From NCBI GenBank assembly GCA_963971225.1, contig OZ020269.1, positions 22,380,921 to 22,444,920 of the forward strand: 64,000 bases of DNA, in the 5' to 3' direction. Positions 23,230-33,533 of this stretch are shown here, piece after piece. The position numbers and the translations under genes are program-made. The first letter of the stretch is position 1, and each line of letters opens with the position of its first letter. Source of the stretch: Melieria omissa. Lineage: Eukaryota > Arthropoda > Insecta > Diptera > Ulidiidae. The notes beneath the pieces are model-generated. The model did not search any database and was not told the DNA's origin. It saw only the letters and a program-made list of their open reading frames with translations.

Positions 23230-23336
23230 TTTCTGATAAAAGTAGACGAGTGTTTTACCAGCCTGAACTGGGAATCGAACCTAGGGGCCTCTGGTATAAG
23301 CGGCCAACTCGCTCCCGCTGAACTATCGAGGCCGGC
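23230..23336 (-). mobile_element. SINE head, third copy of the family
   Basis: On the minus strand, starting at 23336, the sequence GCCGGCCTCGATAGTTCAGCGGG opens the tRNA-like head. It has a clear A-box region (TAGTTCAGCGGGAGCG) and a near-consensus B box (GGTTCGATTCCC). The head ends with CAGGCTGG and runs on through AAAACACTCGTCTACTTTTATC, homologous to 258-285 of the complete copy. Homology stops near 23230, so the copy lacks the body and the LINE-like tail. Its pol III boxes are better preserved than those of the complete copy. Confidence 0.75.
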
Positions 23337-24101
23337 TACAGTGTGACTCATGAGCCATAAATCGTTCTCTTTTATAAACAAGTGTCCAGAATGCACATTT
23401 TTCTGTTAGCCAGAGCCGGACACGGCACTCTTGTAATCTTCAAAGCACAGTCTACCAATAACGCCAAAGTGGGACCATGGCAGATGCCTTCTGAAGTAAA
23501 CGCAGTCAGCTATCTAAGAACTAAGAACTTTTCCAGCTTCGGTGCCCATTCGTACCCTTCACTGCCTACAACTCCGTCTTTCACAGTGTACTGCGGTTAC
23601 CCAACTGTCGATTAGACCTTACACCCTTGAGTTGCTTGGTTCAAGTTTTGACTCGAATACATATATGTCATCCGTTAACATTTGTATGCCCTTGATGCTA
23701 TCTTGCAAGCTGAACTTGTTTCATATACCAGTCCGATTCATGTGTAGCGCCATTCAATCATTTCATTGAAGGTCTTCTGATATTAAAACACCTGCACAAT
23801 TGTGCGCCAAACGGTTTGAAAGGATTAATATTGACAACTTTGGCGTTTATCTTTGATTTGAAGACATTTATACCCTTGAAAGGAAAAAGCATTTATGCAT
23901 CGCAAGTCGTCGCGTGATCGATGTAAACTTTTGTTTTATGTTTTGTCATGATTGCTTTTTTTTTGCTTACACTTTCTCGATCGATAGATCGAATTTAACC
24001 TGAATTTTCGTAAAATGCTGCTTATCAAGTCATACAAAAATATTTGAATTATGACATAAACAGATATTCAGTAACCTTTTTGGGACATACCATCAACTGT
24101 A
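23337..24101. other. Gene-free spacer
   Basis: Unique sequence. Short ORFs at 23382-23769 have no recognisable features. Confidence 0.5.
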
Positions 24102-24623
24102 TAGGGTGTTTATAGGGTCATTTTGTCGTCAAATCTGGCAACTCTAATGTCATTTATGTTCAGTTTGGTTTGCCATTTCATCATGAACAGGTTGACAAAA
24201 GAACAACGCTTGCAAATCGTGCAAATTTATTTCGAAAATAATGGTTCAGTTCGCGAAGTTTACCGCTAGCTCCGTCCATTTTATGGTCGACATAATCGTC
24301 CATCAGAGCAAAATCGGTCCATCCATCGGTTAACCATGGGTCGTTTTCGCACTACGTTTACTCTATGTGATAATACGCATCCGCAGAGACGTCGAACAGT
24401 GCGCACCGAAGAAACAATTGCCGCTGTAGAGCAAAATGTTGAAGAGAACACGAATGAATCGATTCGCCACCGTGCACAGCAATTGGAGCTTTGTCCATCA
24501 ACTTTAAAAATTGGACCTGTAGAATTGGCTTTATTCGAGCCAGCCGCGGCGGCCACATGACCGAAATCATATCTTGTGTTTTATTTCAATTCGAAGTTCT
24601 ATACTTCTAAAAAAAACACCCTC
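24102..24623 (+). mobile_element. Internally deleted Tc1/mariner-type element, 522 bp
   Basis: The ends are short inverted repeats (TAGGGTGTTT at the left; the right end reads GAGGGTGTTT on the other strand), each flanked by TA (24100-24101 and 24624-24625), the target duplication of the Tc1/mariner superfamily. Inside, an ATG at 24183 opens a transposase N-terminus (MNRLTKEQRLQIVQIYFEN) that stops at TAG after VREVYR. The same frame resumes with the second DNA-binding region (RTVRTEETIAAV; RHRAQQLELCPSTLKI). It then jumps to the C-terminal end (SRGGHMTEII in another frame). The catalytic DDE/D core is deleted, so any movement needed transposase supplied in trans. Confidence 0.8.
24183..24560 (+). 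pseudogene. Transposase N-terminal remnant, catalytic core deleted
   Basis: Two helix-turn-helix-like segments are visible, one in the first 30 residues and one around SIRHRAQQLELCPSTL, with an in-frame TAG between them near 24267. The reading frame passes straight from the second segment to an unrelated-frame C-terminal tail. Length is about a third of a normal mariner-type transposase of about 340-350 residues. No acidic catalytic residue of the DDE/D core is present. Confidence 0.75.
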
Positions 24624-24667
24624 TATTTAGCTTTTTTAAATATTGCCACAAGCTGGTTGAGTCATGA

Positions 24668-24722
24668 CAGTCTTTGTAGTTCAGCTGGTTACTGGATTGG
24701 AATGCGAGTCTGAAACGAACCC
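24668..24722 (+). repeat. Dispersed tRNA-like sequence related to the 36.3-38.06 kb array
   Basis: AGTCTTTGTAGTTCAGCTGG resembles the array monomer's minus-strand AGTCTTTGTGGCTCAGTGG, including the A-box-like block. The second half (gcgagtctgaaacgaaccc) only weakly resembles a B box. It does not fold as a good tRNA, so it may be a relic of the same family or of a separate tRNA-derived repeat. Confidence 0.35.
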
Positions 24723-25473
24723 ATAACAAATTGATTACTATAACCAAAACCAACATAAAGGAAAAAATGTGTCCTTGGGAAGGTGGCCTTTCAACTACTC
24801 TGCCTGAATAAAAACGTCACCTAAATCTCTGCGAGTAACATTGGCCATGAAAAAAATCCGACCATGTCTGGCAAAATCGCCATAAAGAAACCAATAAGAC
24901 TCTTCCATCCTTGTACAAGTTCACATGCACAACATATAATAAATAGTTGCGGGAGTTATAGTTTTGAAAGTAGATCGAAAAAAAAAACATTTAAAATATG
25001 GAATTATTCCATCTCTGTTGTGTGCTCATAACATACTTAGTCCCTTCATTGCGGCTAGAAGACTTCAATGACTCCACTTATGTGTTACTCCCAAGAAACA
25101 TACGGACGTTTCTTTCTCTTTTCAAATTTAACAGTATTTCAGCGTTTTAGATTTTTATTTTTGAAATGTCAAACGAGAGTCAAAACCAGGTTCTAAGTCT
25201 AGGCTACTTCTGGCTTGTAACTAATCAAAGCAATGACAGTTATAAGTAGAAGGCGAATTTCCATTCAAATGCATGTTTTTTTGGGTATTTTTTCAACAAA
25301 ATGTAGGAAATATCTTTCTGAACAAGAAAATTTTATTTAAAATTACATTTAATTATTAGTGAGAATTTCATTTTTAATTAAATAAATTAAAAAAATTAAA
25401 TTAATTAAATTAATTTGAAATCAAGTGTTGGCATATCTGCAATTAAATTCAATTTTGTCAGCATATTGTAACG

Positions 25474-25659
25474 ATGAGGCACTCTGTAGCTCTGCTATGC
25501 ATGATTGTTTTTACGGGCATACTTTTAGGCACGCACGTTAGAGTACAGCAGACTTGCTGTAACTTCGATATGGCAAGGATGGCTCGCGATAGTAATGGGA
25601 TGTGTGAGAACGATCGAGAGATAGTCCAACTGAAATATGCGAGAACAATGGCGCGATAA
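25474..25659 (+). CDS. Putative small secreted peptide, 61 residues
   Basis: The ORF starts with an ATG preceded by A at -3, a favourable animal context. The first 20 or so residues form a typical signal peptide: a basic start (MRH), then the hydrophobic stretch VALLCMIVFTGILLG. The mature part would be about 36-38 residues with three cysteines (CC near the N-terminus and one more near residue 44) and is charged, ending in YARTMAR. No intron is needed. A canonical AATAAA lies 113 bases after the stop, followed by GT-rich sequence. I do not recognise the family; small secreted peptides of this kind in flies include seminal-fluid and other secreted factors, but that is only a suggestion. A 99-codon antisense ORF overlaps and is judged a shadow. 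Chance cannot be excluded. Confidence 0.4.
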   Translation: MRHSVALLCMIVFTGILLGTHVRVQQTCCNFDMARMARDSNGMCENDREIVQLKYARTMAR

Positions 25660-25771
25660 CCAGACAAGTATAAAAAGCAGCCGCATACTGTGAGCAAGTA
25701 AAGGGAAAACATGCAATAGTCCAATAAGTACCTAGTAGCAAGTATAAATATAAGCAAAGTGTAAATTTGTA

Positions 25772-25777
25772 AATAAA
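25772..25777 (+). promoter_or_regulatory. Poly(A) signal AATAAA after the small peptide ORF
   Basis: AATAAA followed within 10-35 bases by GT-rich sequence (gtgattgctagttttgg). The position is consistent with a 3' UTR of about 120-140 bases for the ORF ending at 25659. Confidence 0.4.
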
Positions 25778-26097
25778 GTGATTGCTAGTTTTGGAATGCG
25801 TTTTGTAATTGAAGTGGTTTTATTTTCAAGCACAATCCAGAGAGACGAAAGCCTAAAGAACTAAACTCATTTTCGTAACAATACTCGAAACTTTTGTTCG
25901 CTTTGAATATATATTCCATATTTCTGCATATTTAAAATGAAATTCATACTGAGGCATATTTTTCGATTGTTTGTATATATGTTTTTATATTTCGTTACTT
26001 AAAATCAAGAAATTTATTTATTGAAAATTTTGTGATTTTTTTTGTAACTTCGTAAATGAAGTAGTTCCAACGTGTTCAATGTGAATTTTTATTTCAA

Positions 26098-26440
26098 ATG
26101 TTTGTTCATTTCATTTCATTTTATTTATTTACAATTAGTCAAAGAACAATTGTTTGCTTACTGACCAATAAAGAACAGCGTAATGAATAAGTAACAAAGT
26201 AAATATTACGTAACAATCGCTAACTTAATTAAAAACAGAGTTCAACAAGTTCATAAATATTGCTTTAGAAGTAGTGAAATCCATCGAAGAGTTCATTGAG
26301 ATCTTTTTAAATTCTCTTAGAGCTCGCAAAAGAGGAGCATTTAAAGCATAATTCGTTTTGACGAAACCAACATTGAAAAAATGAAAGTGCCGGAGAGATC
26401 TAGAAGGGAAGTTGAAGTGAATCCCCTCTAGGAGGAGTTA
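26098..26440 (-). pseudogene. C-terminal end of a jockey/CR1-like LINE protein, plus 3' tail
   Basis: Read on the minus strand, an open frame contains FPSRSLRHFHFFNVGF, VKTNYALNAPLLRALREF and ends in MNLLNSVFN plus a stop near 26225. A pattern of arginine-rich strand, then FxxPxxRTNYxxNxPxxR, then a short helix is the usual C-terminal end of reverse-transcriptase proteins in jockey/CR1-like non-LTR retrotransposons. The 3' UTR runs to an A-rich tail with taaataaataaaatgaaatg (around 26105-26130). The copy is 5'-truncated, the usual fate of LINE insertions; no reverse-transcriptase core is seen upstream. Confidence 0.6.
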
Positions 26441-28937
26441 TTTTTTGTTAGTATTGTTCTTTGCGTTCACAATAAATTTATAAACACTTTTGTTTTTGCA
26501 TATTTTACCAATTTTAGATGCATATTTTCAAATTATAGAAGCATATTTTTCATTTGAGCATACAAATTCGCTTCCTAGTTATAAGGAATATGAAATTTAA
26601 TATTAGTTTAATTTTAATATTAAGTTTAATATTTAATTTTTGTAAGTTCATAACACATTTTTTGGCTTATTATTTAAATTTAAGATGCAAATTTTCAAGT
26701 TATAAAAACTCTTGTTTCAGTTTTTAGTGCATGAAAATTCGCTTCCCAGTTATAAGGAATATTAAATTTAAGATCAGTTTAATTTTAAAATAATTATTAA
26801 GATTTATTATTTATTTTAATAAATAAATTTATTATTTTTTCTATTTATAAGCTAAGAAACTTTTCAGAGACTTAAAGAATTTTTATAAAATACTTGTATA
26901 AAATATTTGTTTAAATTTTTGGCAAAACATATCTACATCGAAATGTCAAGCAATTTCTAACAAAAACTTCATAATTTTTGCAACGGAAATTAAGAAGAGC
27001 GTCAAAACGGCAAACGCCACAATACACTTCTCGATGCCACACTGCATCAACCAACATATTTTACACCCACCCATACACACACAAACACACACCCTGTGTA
27101 TGTTCCTGCAGCTCGTAGCTGGGCACAATTTCAATCACACATCATGCGTCATGCATTCGCGCATTTTTACACGCTTTTCATGTGCGACAGTTGAGCACAT
27201 TTATGCATTAGTGTTAGTGTGTGTGAGCGTAAGTGAGTGGTTGATGGCGTGCAGAAAACTTTTTTAATATTTTCATAAGGCGTTGCTAGAAACTCTGCTG
27301 GTTGGCTAGAAACTACCTAAACGACGAACGCAGTGACTGCTGCTGTCATGGTGTCTATTCGTCAACTGGTGAGTACGAGCGCTTCTTCCGCATTTGACTC
27401 AAATGTGGATGTGCGAATTTTTAATAAATAATTTTATATTAGGCAGCTGTGCAGTAGCGAAATTGTGCATTTCGGAAAAGCACACTGTGTGCTGGTTGGC
27501 GTCAGCTGCATCAATTCATGCAAATGTTGTGCTTTGCATTCATTCATATTCATTTCAAATTCATGCTCACTTTTCACTTTCCGTTCTGGTATTTTTTCTA
27601 CTTTTTTTTTAAACGTATTTTTTTGCATACAACAAAACTGTAAAGCAGGAAAGTACTTATTTTGTTAAATATTTCCAAAAAATTAGTTAAAGTTGCATTA
27701 ATGTAATTCGAGTTGACAAATGCACAGAGCATCAAATTCTTGAAGCTTAACTTCGTTATTAGTTAGTTTTAGTGTTAGTTTTGATTTACACAGATCACAT
27801 TTCACAAACACCAAACACTCTCGACTCAAGTTTCAAGTGTAGCTTTTGATATTGAAATTAACACTGTCGTCAGCAGTTTGTCATGAAGAACCTATCACTT
27901 GCAACATTAACGCATAAATTCAACACGCTCCAGCTTCACTTCAACTTGCAGCCATCGGCATTCTGTTAACTTAAACAAGTTTTTGCAGAATGACGTTTGT
28001 GCAACACGGAAAATGCGCTCCACCGCGAAACCGGCTGACTGGGTCAATGCCTAAATGAATGAATGAATAAGTGATTGAATGAATGGCTGTGGGAATGAAT
28101 GAAACGCGCTGCGTGCGTAAATGGTCGCAGTTCACTTGTTGGCCGTTGCACCATCAAAGCATTGCACTGGTTGCCGTTGGTTTTTGATTGCTTTGCTGCT
28201 GTTGTTCTTTCAGTTTTGTTTTTCAACTTTTCGCCTCTGTTGCGGCCAAGTTTCGTTTACGTTTCGTTTCGACTTCCACTTAATTGGGCCATTGCTACTG
28301 GCCAATTCCATGAATGCCGCCAACGCATCGAATGAAAGCCGCCCAATTAAAACAAAACGCTCTCGCAATTCGCACAATCGACCGCTGCATGCGGTGTACG
28401 CTTTAATGCATTTTATTTACTTACTCTTCACTCACTTTCTGTTGGTGTTGTTGTTATTTTCAACTGACTTTGGCTTTGCCACTTTTTGTAATTGCTTTAA
28501 TTTTTGAAATTTTGTGGGATTTGTTTGCGGTGTGGTTTGCCGTCAAGTGCGTCTGGTTAAAAGTTTTTGCCAAGAGGCAACTCGACACTGATGGGAGGAA
28601 ATGCAGCAGGCAGCTGTTGGTCTGTGACCACGTTGATTTGACCAAATTTTCTATTCGTTTATGCTTTCAACATTAAAATCGGTCATAGACTTTTGCATTG
28701 CGTTTCAGTGAAACATGGCCAATTGTGCTCGGTTGGGCGATTTTTTAAGGGCAGTGCAGTGCTGCCTGAACACGGCACAAGACTTGACAAGTGTCTTCAA
28801 AAGTGTGATGAAGTATGTCTGAAGTTAAATATGAAAGTGTTGGCGTGGTTTTTGATTCGTCAAAGGCTCTCTTATTCTAACAAAAAGTTCTTTCTGCATG
28901 GTTTTTTTCGAATATTATAATAAAAAAATAAAAAAAA
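26441..28937. other. Gene-free spacer
   Basis: AT-rich to 26940, then mixed unique sequence with a CA stretch (27060-27092) and an imperfect ATGA tetramer run (28052-28104). ORFs up to 128 codons (28121-28507) are Phe/Leu-rich translations of T-rich DNA and have no domain. Confidence 0.5.
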
Positions 28938-30068
28938 AATAGTAATAGTAATAGTAATAGTAATAGTAATAGTAATAGTAATAGTAATAGTAATAGTAAT
29001 AGTAATAGTAATAGTAATAGTAATAGTAATAGTAATAGTAATAGTAATAGTAATAGTAATAGTAATAGTAATAGTAATAGTAATAGTAATAGTAATAGTA
29101 ATAGTAATAGTAATAGTAATAGTAATAGTAATAGTAATAGTAATAGTAATAGTAATAGTAATAGTAATAGTAATAGTAATAGTAATAGTAATAGTAATAG
29201 TAATAGTAATAGTAATAGTAATAGTAATAGTAATAGTAATAGTAATAGTAATAGTAATAGTAATAGTAATAGTAATAGTAATAGTAATAGTAATAGTAAT
29301 AGTAATAGTAATAGTAATAGTAATAGTAATAGTAATAGTAATAGTAATAGTAATAGTAATAGTAATAGTAATAGTAATAGTAATAGTAATAGTAATAGTA
29401 ATAGTAATAGTAATAGTAATAGTAATAGTAATAGTAATAGTAATAGTAATAGTAATAGTAATAGTAATAGTAATAGTAATAGTAATAGTAATAGTAATAG
29501 TAATAGTAATAGTAATAGTAATAGTAATAGTAATAGTAATAGTAATAGTAATAGTAATAGTAATAGTAATAGTAATAGTAATAGTAATAGTAATAGTAAT
29601 AGTAATAGTAATAGTAATAGTAATAGTAATAGTAATAGTAATAGTAATAGTAATAGTAATAGTAATAGTAATAGTAATAGTAATAGTAATAGTAATAGTA
29701 ATAGTAATAGTAATAGTAATAGTAATAGTAATAGTAATAGTAATAGTAATAGTAATAGTAATAGTAATAGTAATAGTAATAGTAATAGTAATAGTAATAG
29801 TAATATTAATAGTAATAGTAATAGTAATAGTAATAGTAATAGTAATAGTAATAGTAATAGTAATAGTAATAGTAATAGTAATAGTAATAGTAATAGTAAT
29901 AGTAATAGTAATAGTAATAGTAATAGTAATAGTAATAGTAATAGTAATAGTAATAGTAATAGTAATAGTAATAGTAATAGTAATAGTAATAGTAATAGTA
30001 ATAGTAATAGTAATAGTAATAGTAATAGTAATAGTAATAGTAATAGTAATAGTAATAGTAATAGTAAA
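28938..30068. repeat. Hexanucleotide array (AGTAAT)n, about 188 copies
   Basis: An almost perfect 6-bp repeat of about 1.13 kb. Only one variant was seen, a G-to-T change giving taatattaat at 29801-29810. It is preceded by an A-rich stretch (28923-28939) and followed by unique sequence. The high purity implies recent expansion, or consensus smoothing during assembly. Confidence 0.98.
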
Positions 30069-31639
30069 CTAATTTTTTTATTTGCTAAACGTTAAACTTT
30101 TGTCACTTGAACAACAAACCGGTTAGCTACGAAAATTCATAAAAATTGTATTTTTTTTAATATTTTTCAAAACGCAACAACACTTGTAGCAATATGCGGC
30201 AAATTAATAAATTGCAAACTTTAACGCACCGCAGGCAGCAGCAACAACATCAGCAGCAAATTGCAAAGCAGCAAATTGTTGAGAAGCAGCAATATTCTGC
30301 AGCAACACCAATGATTTCCGGACCCAATTCTTCCTTTAGTCGAGAAAACCACAGCAATATTGCTGCTGTTGTATTCATGCACTGAGAACGATTAAGTAAG
30401 CAATGATTAAGTCGGCTTCTTAACGTTTTCCATTGAATCGGCTGCAGTTGGCTGTTTGCCCGAAAGCCAAGAACCACAATCACAACAACAACAGTTTTCT
30501 AATAAATAAAAATCCACTACGGTGCAATTTTATGTTCATATTTTTCGTCCTTCGTCAGCTGCAGTTCCTTCGCTTCAAGTGTATAATATTTTGTTTTTGT
30601 TGATTTTCAAGCGTTTCAATATTTTCATTGTGATTTCTCATAGTTTTTAATTTCAGCATTTTTGGCATTTTGTAATTTCCCGTCTCGTGCGCTTCAAATC
30701 AAAATATATATATACATAAATATATATATTTTTGTGTACATATTTCTTGTTGGCCTAATTTTGGAGCCTAGAGGCAAAATAGCAAACAAATTTATTGTAT
30801 TTCGCCTTCGTCATCCATTCATCCCGCCGTGCCGCGTCAGCAATGCCAGCAACGACGGCCTCAAGTGTTGCTGCTGCTTTGCCTCATTTGGCCTCGTCCA
30901 TTCTATATGTTTTTTTTGTTGTTGTAGTGCTGTGCATTTTAGGTCAAGTTTTTTGTTTGGCATTTTGTTATATCTTAATAAATTTTGTTATTGCAATATT
31001 TTTTATCGCATGTTATTTTTATGTTTTTCCGCATTCTTGTGTTTTTTTCCTTGTTTTGTTGTGTTTTACTTTTTTCACGGCCTTATTTTTATTAAAAATA
31101 TTTATTCATTTAGTTGTGTGCATAGCGAGAAAACTCATTTATAAGTGTGTGAGTGTTTGTTGAAAAAAATCCTGAAAATTGCGCATGGCAAACAATATTT
31201 TCCTATTTCTTCGTTTTGTTAGTTTTATTATTCTTTAATATGTTTGCTGCATTTGTAAGTTAAACATTATAAGAAGATTATAGCATGAAAGCTGTTGAAG
31301 GTCGACGTATGTTGTCCACTTTAACTGCTCTCAGTTGCTTTCTGATATAAGTGAGAGGACTAAGATTGGATTAAGCAAGTCTAGGATTACAAATTTGATG
31401 CACACTAAGATAATTTCGAAGCATCACGAGGTGCAGGCAAAATGGTTAGTTGTCTGGTTGGTTCTAGTGACAATGTTTCGCCAGCCAATTAGCGTCCGGG
31501 TGGCAATCACTTTTTGTGGTAGGTTCAGTATGGTGTCCTGGTGTGTTGTCTTCTGAACAATGTGGCTCCTCAGATTTCAAAAAATGTTCCTTTAAAGAAC
31601 TTAATAGAATATTTTTAATTGTAACTTTTCCATAAAAGT
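30069..31639. other. Gene-free spacer
   Basis: Includes CAG/CAA-rich sequence at 30230-30310 that translates as a Gln-rich 63-codon ORF, and T-rich sequence at 30900-31090 giving hydrophobic ORFs (160 codons at 30662). None shows a domain. A short AT-rich tract lies at 30700-30735. Confidence 0.5.
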
Positions 31640-31654
31640 AGGAAAGCTAAATGG

Positions 31655-32186
31655 GAGTCTTGAAGAGACTTCTGTGGTAACATAGAGCTTACCACCGAAG
31701 CCTCTAGGCTCAGGAAAACACTCTCCAAGTGCCCATCTAACACCTGCTTTCTCCAGAAGGAAGACGGATCATGGGTCTCTAGTAGTGAAGAATCACTCAA
31801 TATTCTATTAGACACACACTTCCCAGGTGGCTCTAAAGACTTGGCGGACCCCTCCTGGTCGGGAAACCGCCTACCAGATATCGACCAAATTGTGACTAGA
31901 CAGAAATTGTTATGGGCCGTAGATATTTTTTTACCCTACAAAGCGCCGGGACCAGACGGCGTGGCCCCGATAGAGATTCAGGTCACCAAGAACCTGATTC
32001 TTCCATGGCTACAGGAGATCATGAGGAGCCGATAAGTCTTGAATCAAATACCCAGTATTTGGAGACATGTGAAGGTAGTTTTTATACCTAAGGCTGGCAA
32101 AAGCTCGCATGTTTATCCAAAAGACCTCAGACCAATAAGTCTCTCCTCTTTCCTTCTCAAAATCTTGGAACGGTTACTCATGTAAC
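31655..32186 (+). pseudogene. Reverse transcriptase N-terminal part (LOA/I-like)
   Basis: The frame reads ASRLRKTLSKCPSNT, DGSWVSSSEESLNILLDTHFPG, then the conserved YKAPGPDGVAPIEIQ and, after an in-frame TAA near 32034, VVFIPKAGKSS and KDLRPISLSSFLLKILERLL. These are the early fingers motifs of LINE reverse transcriptases (xPGPDGxxP and RPISLxSFLLKxLER), which copy element RNA at the target site. The sequence then ends abruptly at about 32186 before the YxDD active site. The deletion joins it directly to RNase H sequence, so the protein is dead. Confidence 0.8.
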
Positions 32187-32197
32187 GAGACTGCCAA

Positions 32198-32670
32198 GCA
32201 GCTTCATATTCGCCTATGCTGGGTTCCCGGTTATAGAGATATTTCAGGGAACTGTAGAGCGGACGAGCTCGCGAGACAGGTTACAGTTAGGCCAAGACTT
32301 GACCACGCTCGGTGTCCCTCTTTTAACATGTAAGCTTCGTACCCATGCGAGCTCTATACACGATACGAATTTAAGATGGGTTGAAGGCAACACAAACCTC
32401 CTTGCGCACCAACTTTGGCCAACATTAAATCTTCGACGTTCTTAAGAATTCCTCTCATTAAACAGAGCCCAGATCAGAACCATGATCGGTGTCCTTACGG
32501 GTCACTGCCTAATCGGCACCCATGCAAAAAGGATGGGGCTGTTTTTGAACGACTTCTGTTGCAGCTATTTTAACGAGGAGTAGGACGAAAATATTCCTCA
32601 CTTACTATGGTACAGTCCTGCTATATCCAGAAGAAGGCGGACCTACTTAGGCAACTTCTTCTAGTCTAGA
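32198..32670 (+). pseudogene. RNase H end and Cys/His tail of the same LINE
   Basis: KQLHIRLCWVPGYRDISGN, then CRADELARQV, is the C-terminal RNase H motif (WVPGHxxIxGNxxADELA). After a stop, other segments read LRTHASSIHDTNLRWVEGN, RAQIRTMIGVLTGHCLIG and THAKRMGLFLNDF. They are followed by a degenerate cysteine cluster and HLLWYSPA, the usual post-RNase H tail of this group. Several stops (for example near 32329, 32442 and 32581) and frame changes show decay. Confidence 0.75.
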
Positions 32671-32838
32671 AGTCTAGAAGATCTAGCTGACAAGACCATA
32701 CGCCGTCTACTAAGCTTCGTTAATAGCTCCAACTGGTTTAACGAGTGAGCGAAATGATGCACGATCTCATGTGGTATCACAATGGGCCGCCTGGCCTCCC
32801 TCTGGAGCAACCACACCTACCTACCTACCTACCTACCT

Positions 32839-33531
32839 AGTTAAGAGAAAATGTAAGTATTTGATAAATTTGTTTTTTTCACCAGAAAAATATTTTCTAA
32901 TTTTTAGTTTTATTTTTGCTCGAAATTGAAAAAACCATTTTGATTTTACCAAGTACGTTTTTTTTGTAAAATTGGTTTTTTTTTAGAATGAATTTTTTTT
33001 ATTTCACCAAATATTCATAAACTCACAGATTTTACAGAAAAAACTGTTTGTTTTAAATATAAATAATAATAACATTTTTAACTCTTGTTAAAATTTTATC
33101 TTTTTTCCATAAAAGTATTTTTTCCATAAAAAGTAATTTCTATTGCTTTTTTTTTAATACAAAAAAAATGTATTTGTATTTTTTGTTTAGAACATGAAAT
33201 AATTTTTTGTATATAAATTTGTTTCTCATATTTCTAATGTGTAATTTTTTGCTTAAAATAAAAAAAAAATTATTTTCATACGTATATTTTCATTTTTTTT
33301 GTCTTTTTTGTTTACTAATTCAAAGATTGCAAACAAAACAAAGAAATGTTTTTAAAGAAATAAAAATAATTCTATTTATTCTATTTTCTATTTTCCAATT
33401 TCTTGTATTTTTTATTTGTTTGAAGATACAAAAATTTTCCTTTTTTAACACTTTTCAATATTAATTTATTTCATTAAAAAAAAATTACTAATATCTGATT
33501 TTTTTATTTTTGCTCAAAATTATGAAATATA
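32839..33531. other. AT-rich spacer
   Basis: T-runs dominate; the 85-codon ORF at 33207 is Phe-rich noise. No element recognised. Confidence 0.55.
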
Positions 33532-33533
33532 TA

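Larger units (their letters stand above)
31640..32838 (+). mobile_element. Internally deleted LOA/I-like non-LTR retrotransposon
   Basis: The + strand carries three blocks in order: the start of a reverse transcriptase (31660-32185), an RNase H end (32200-32330) and a Cys/His-type C-terminal region (32335-32670). A 3' UTR of about 130 bases ends in a short (TACC)n run at about 32815-32838. The presence of RNase H and the microsatellite-like 3' end point to the LOA/I/R1-related group rather than jockey. The catalytic core of the reverse transcriptase is missing. The 3' UTR has TGTGGTATCACAATGGGCC at 32770-32788, identical to the SINE tail at 461-479. Confidence 0.75.

Noticed and set aside
30194..30385. 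Gln-rich 63-codon ORF as an exon
   Set aside because: Explained by CAG/CAA repeats common in fly non-coding DNA; no splice or domain support.
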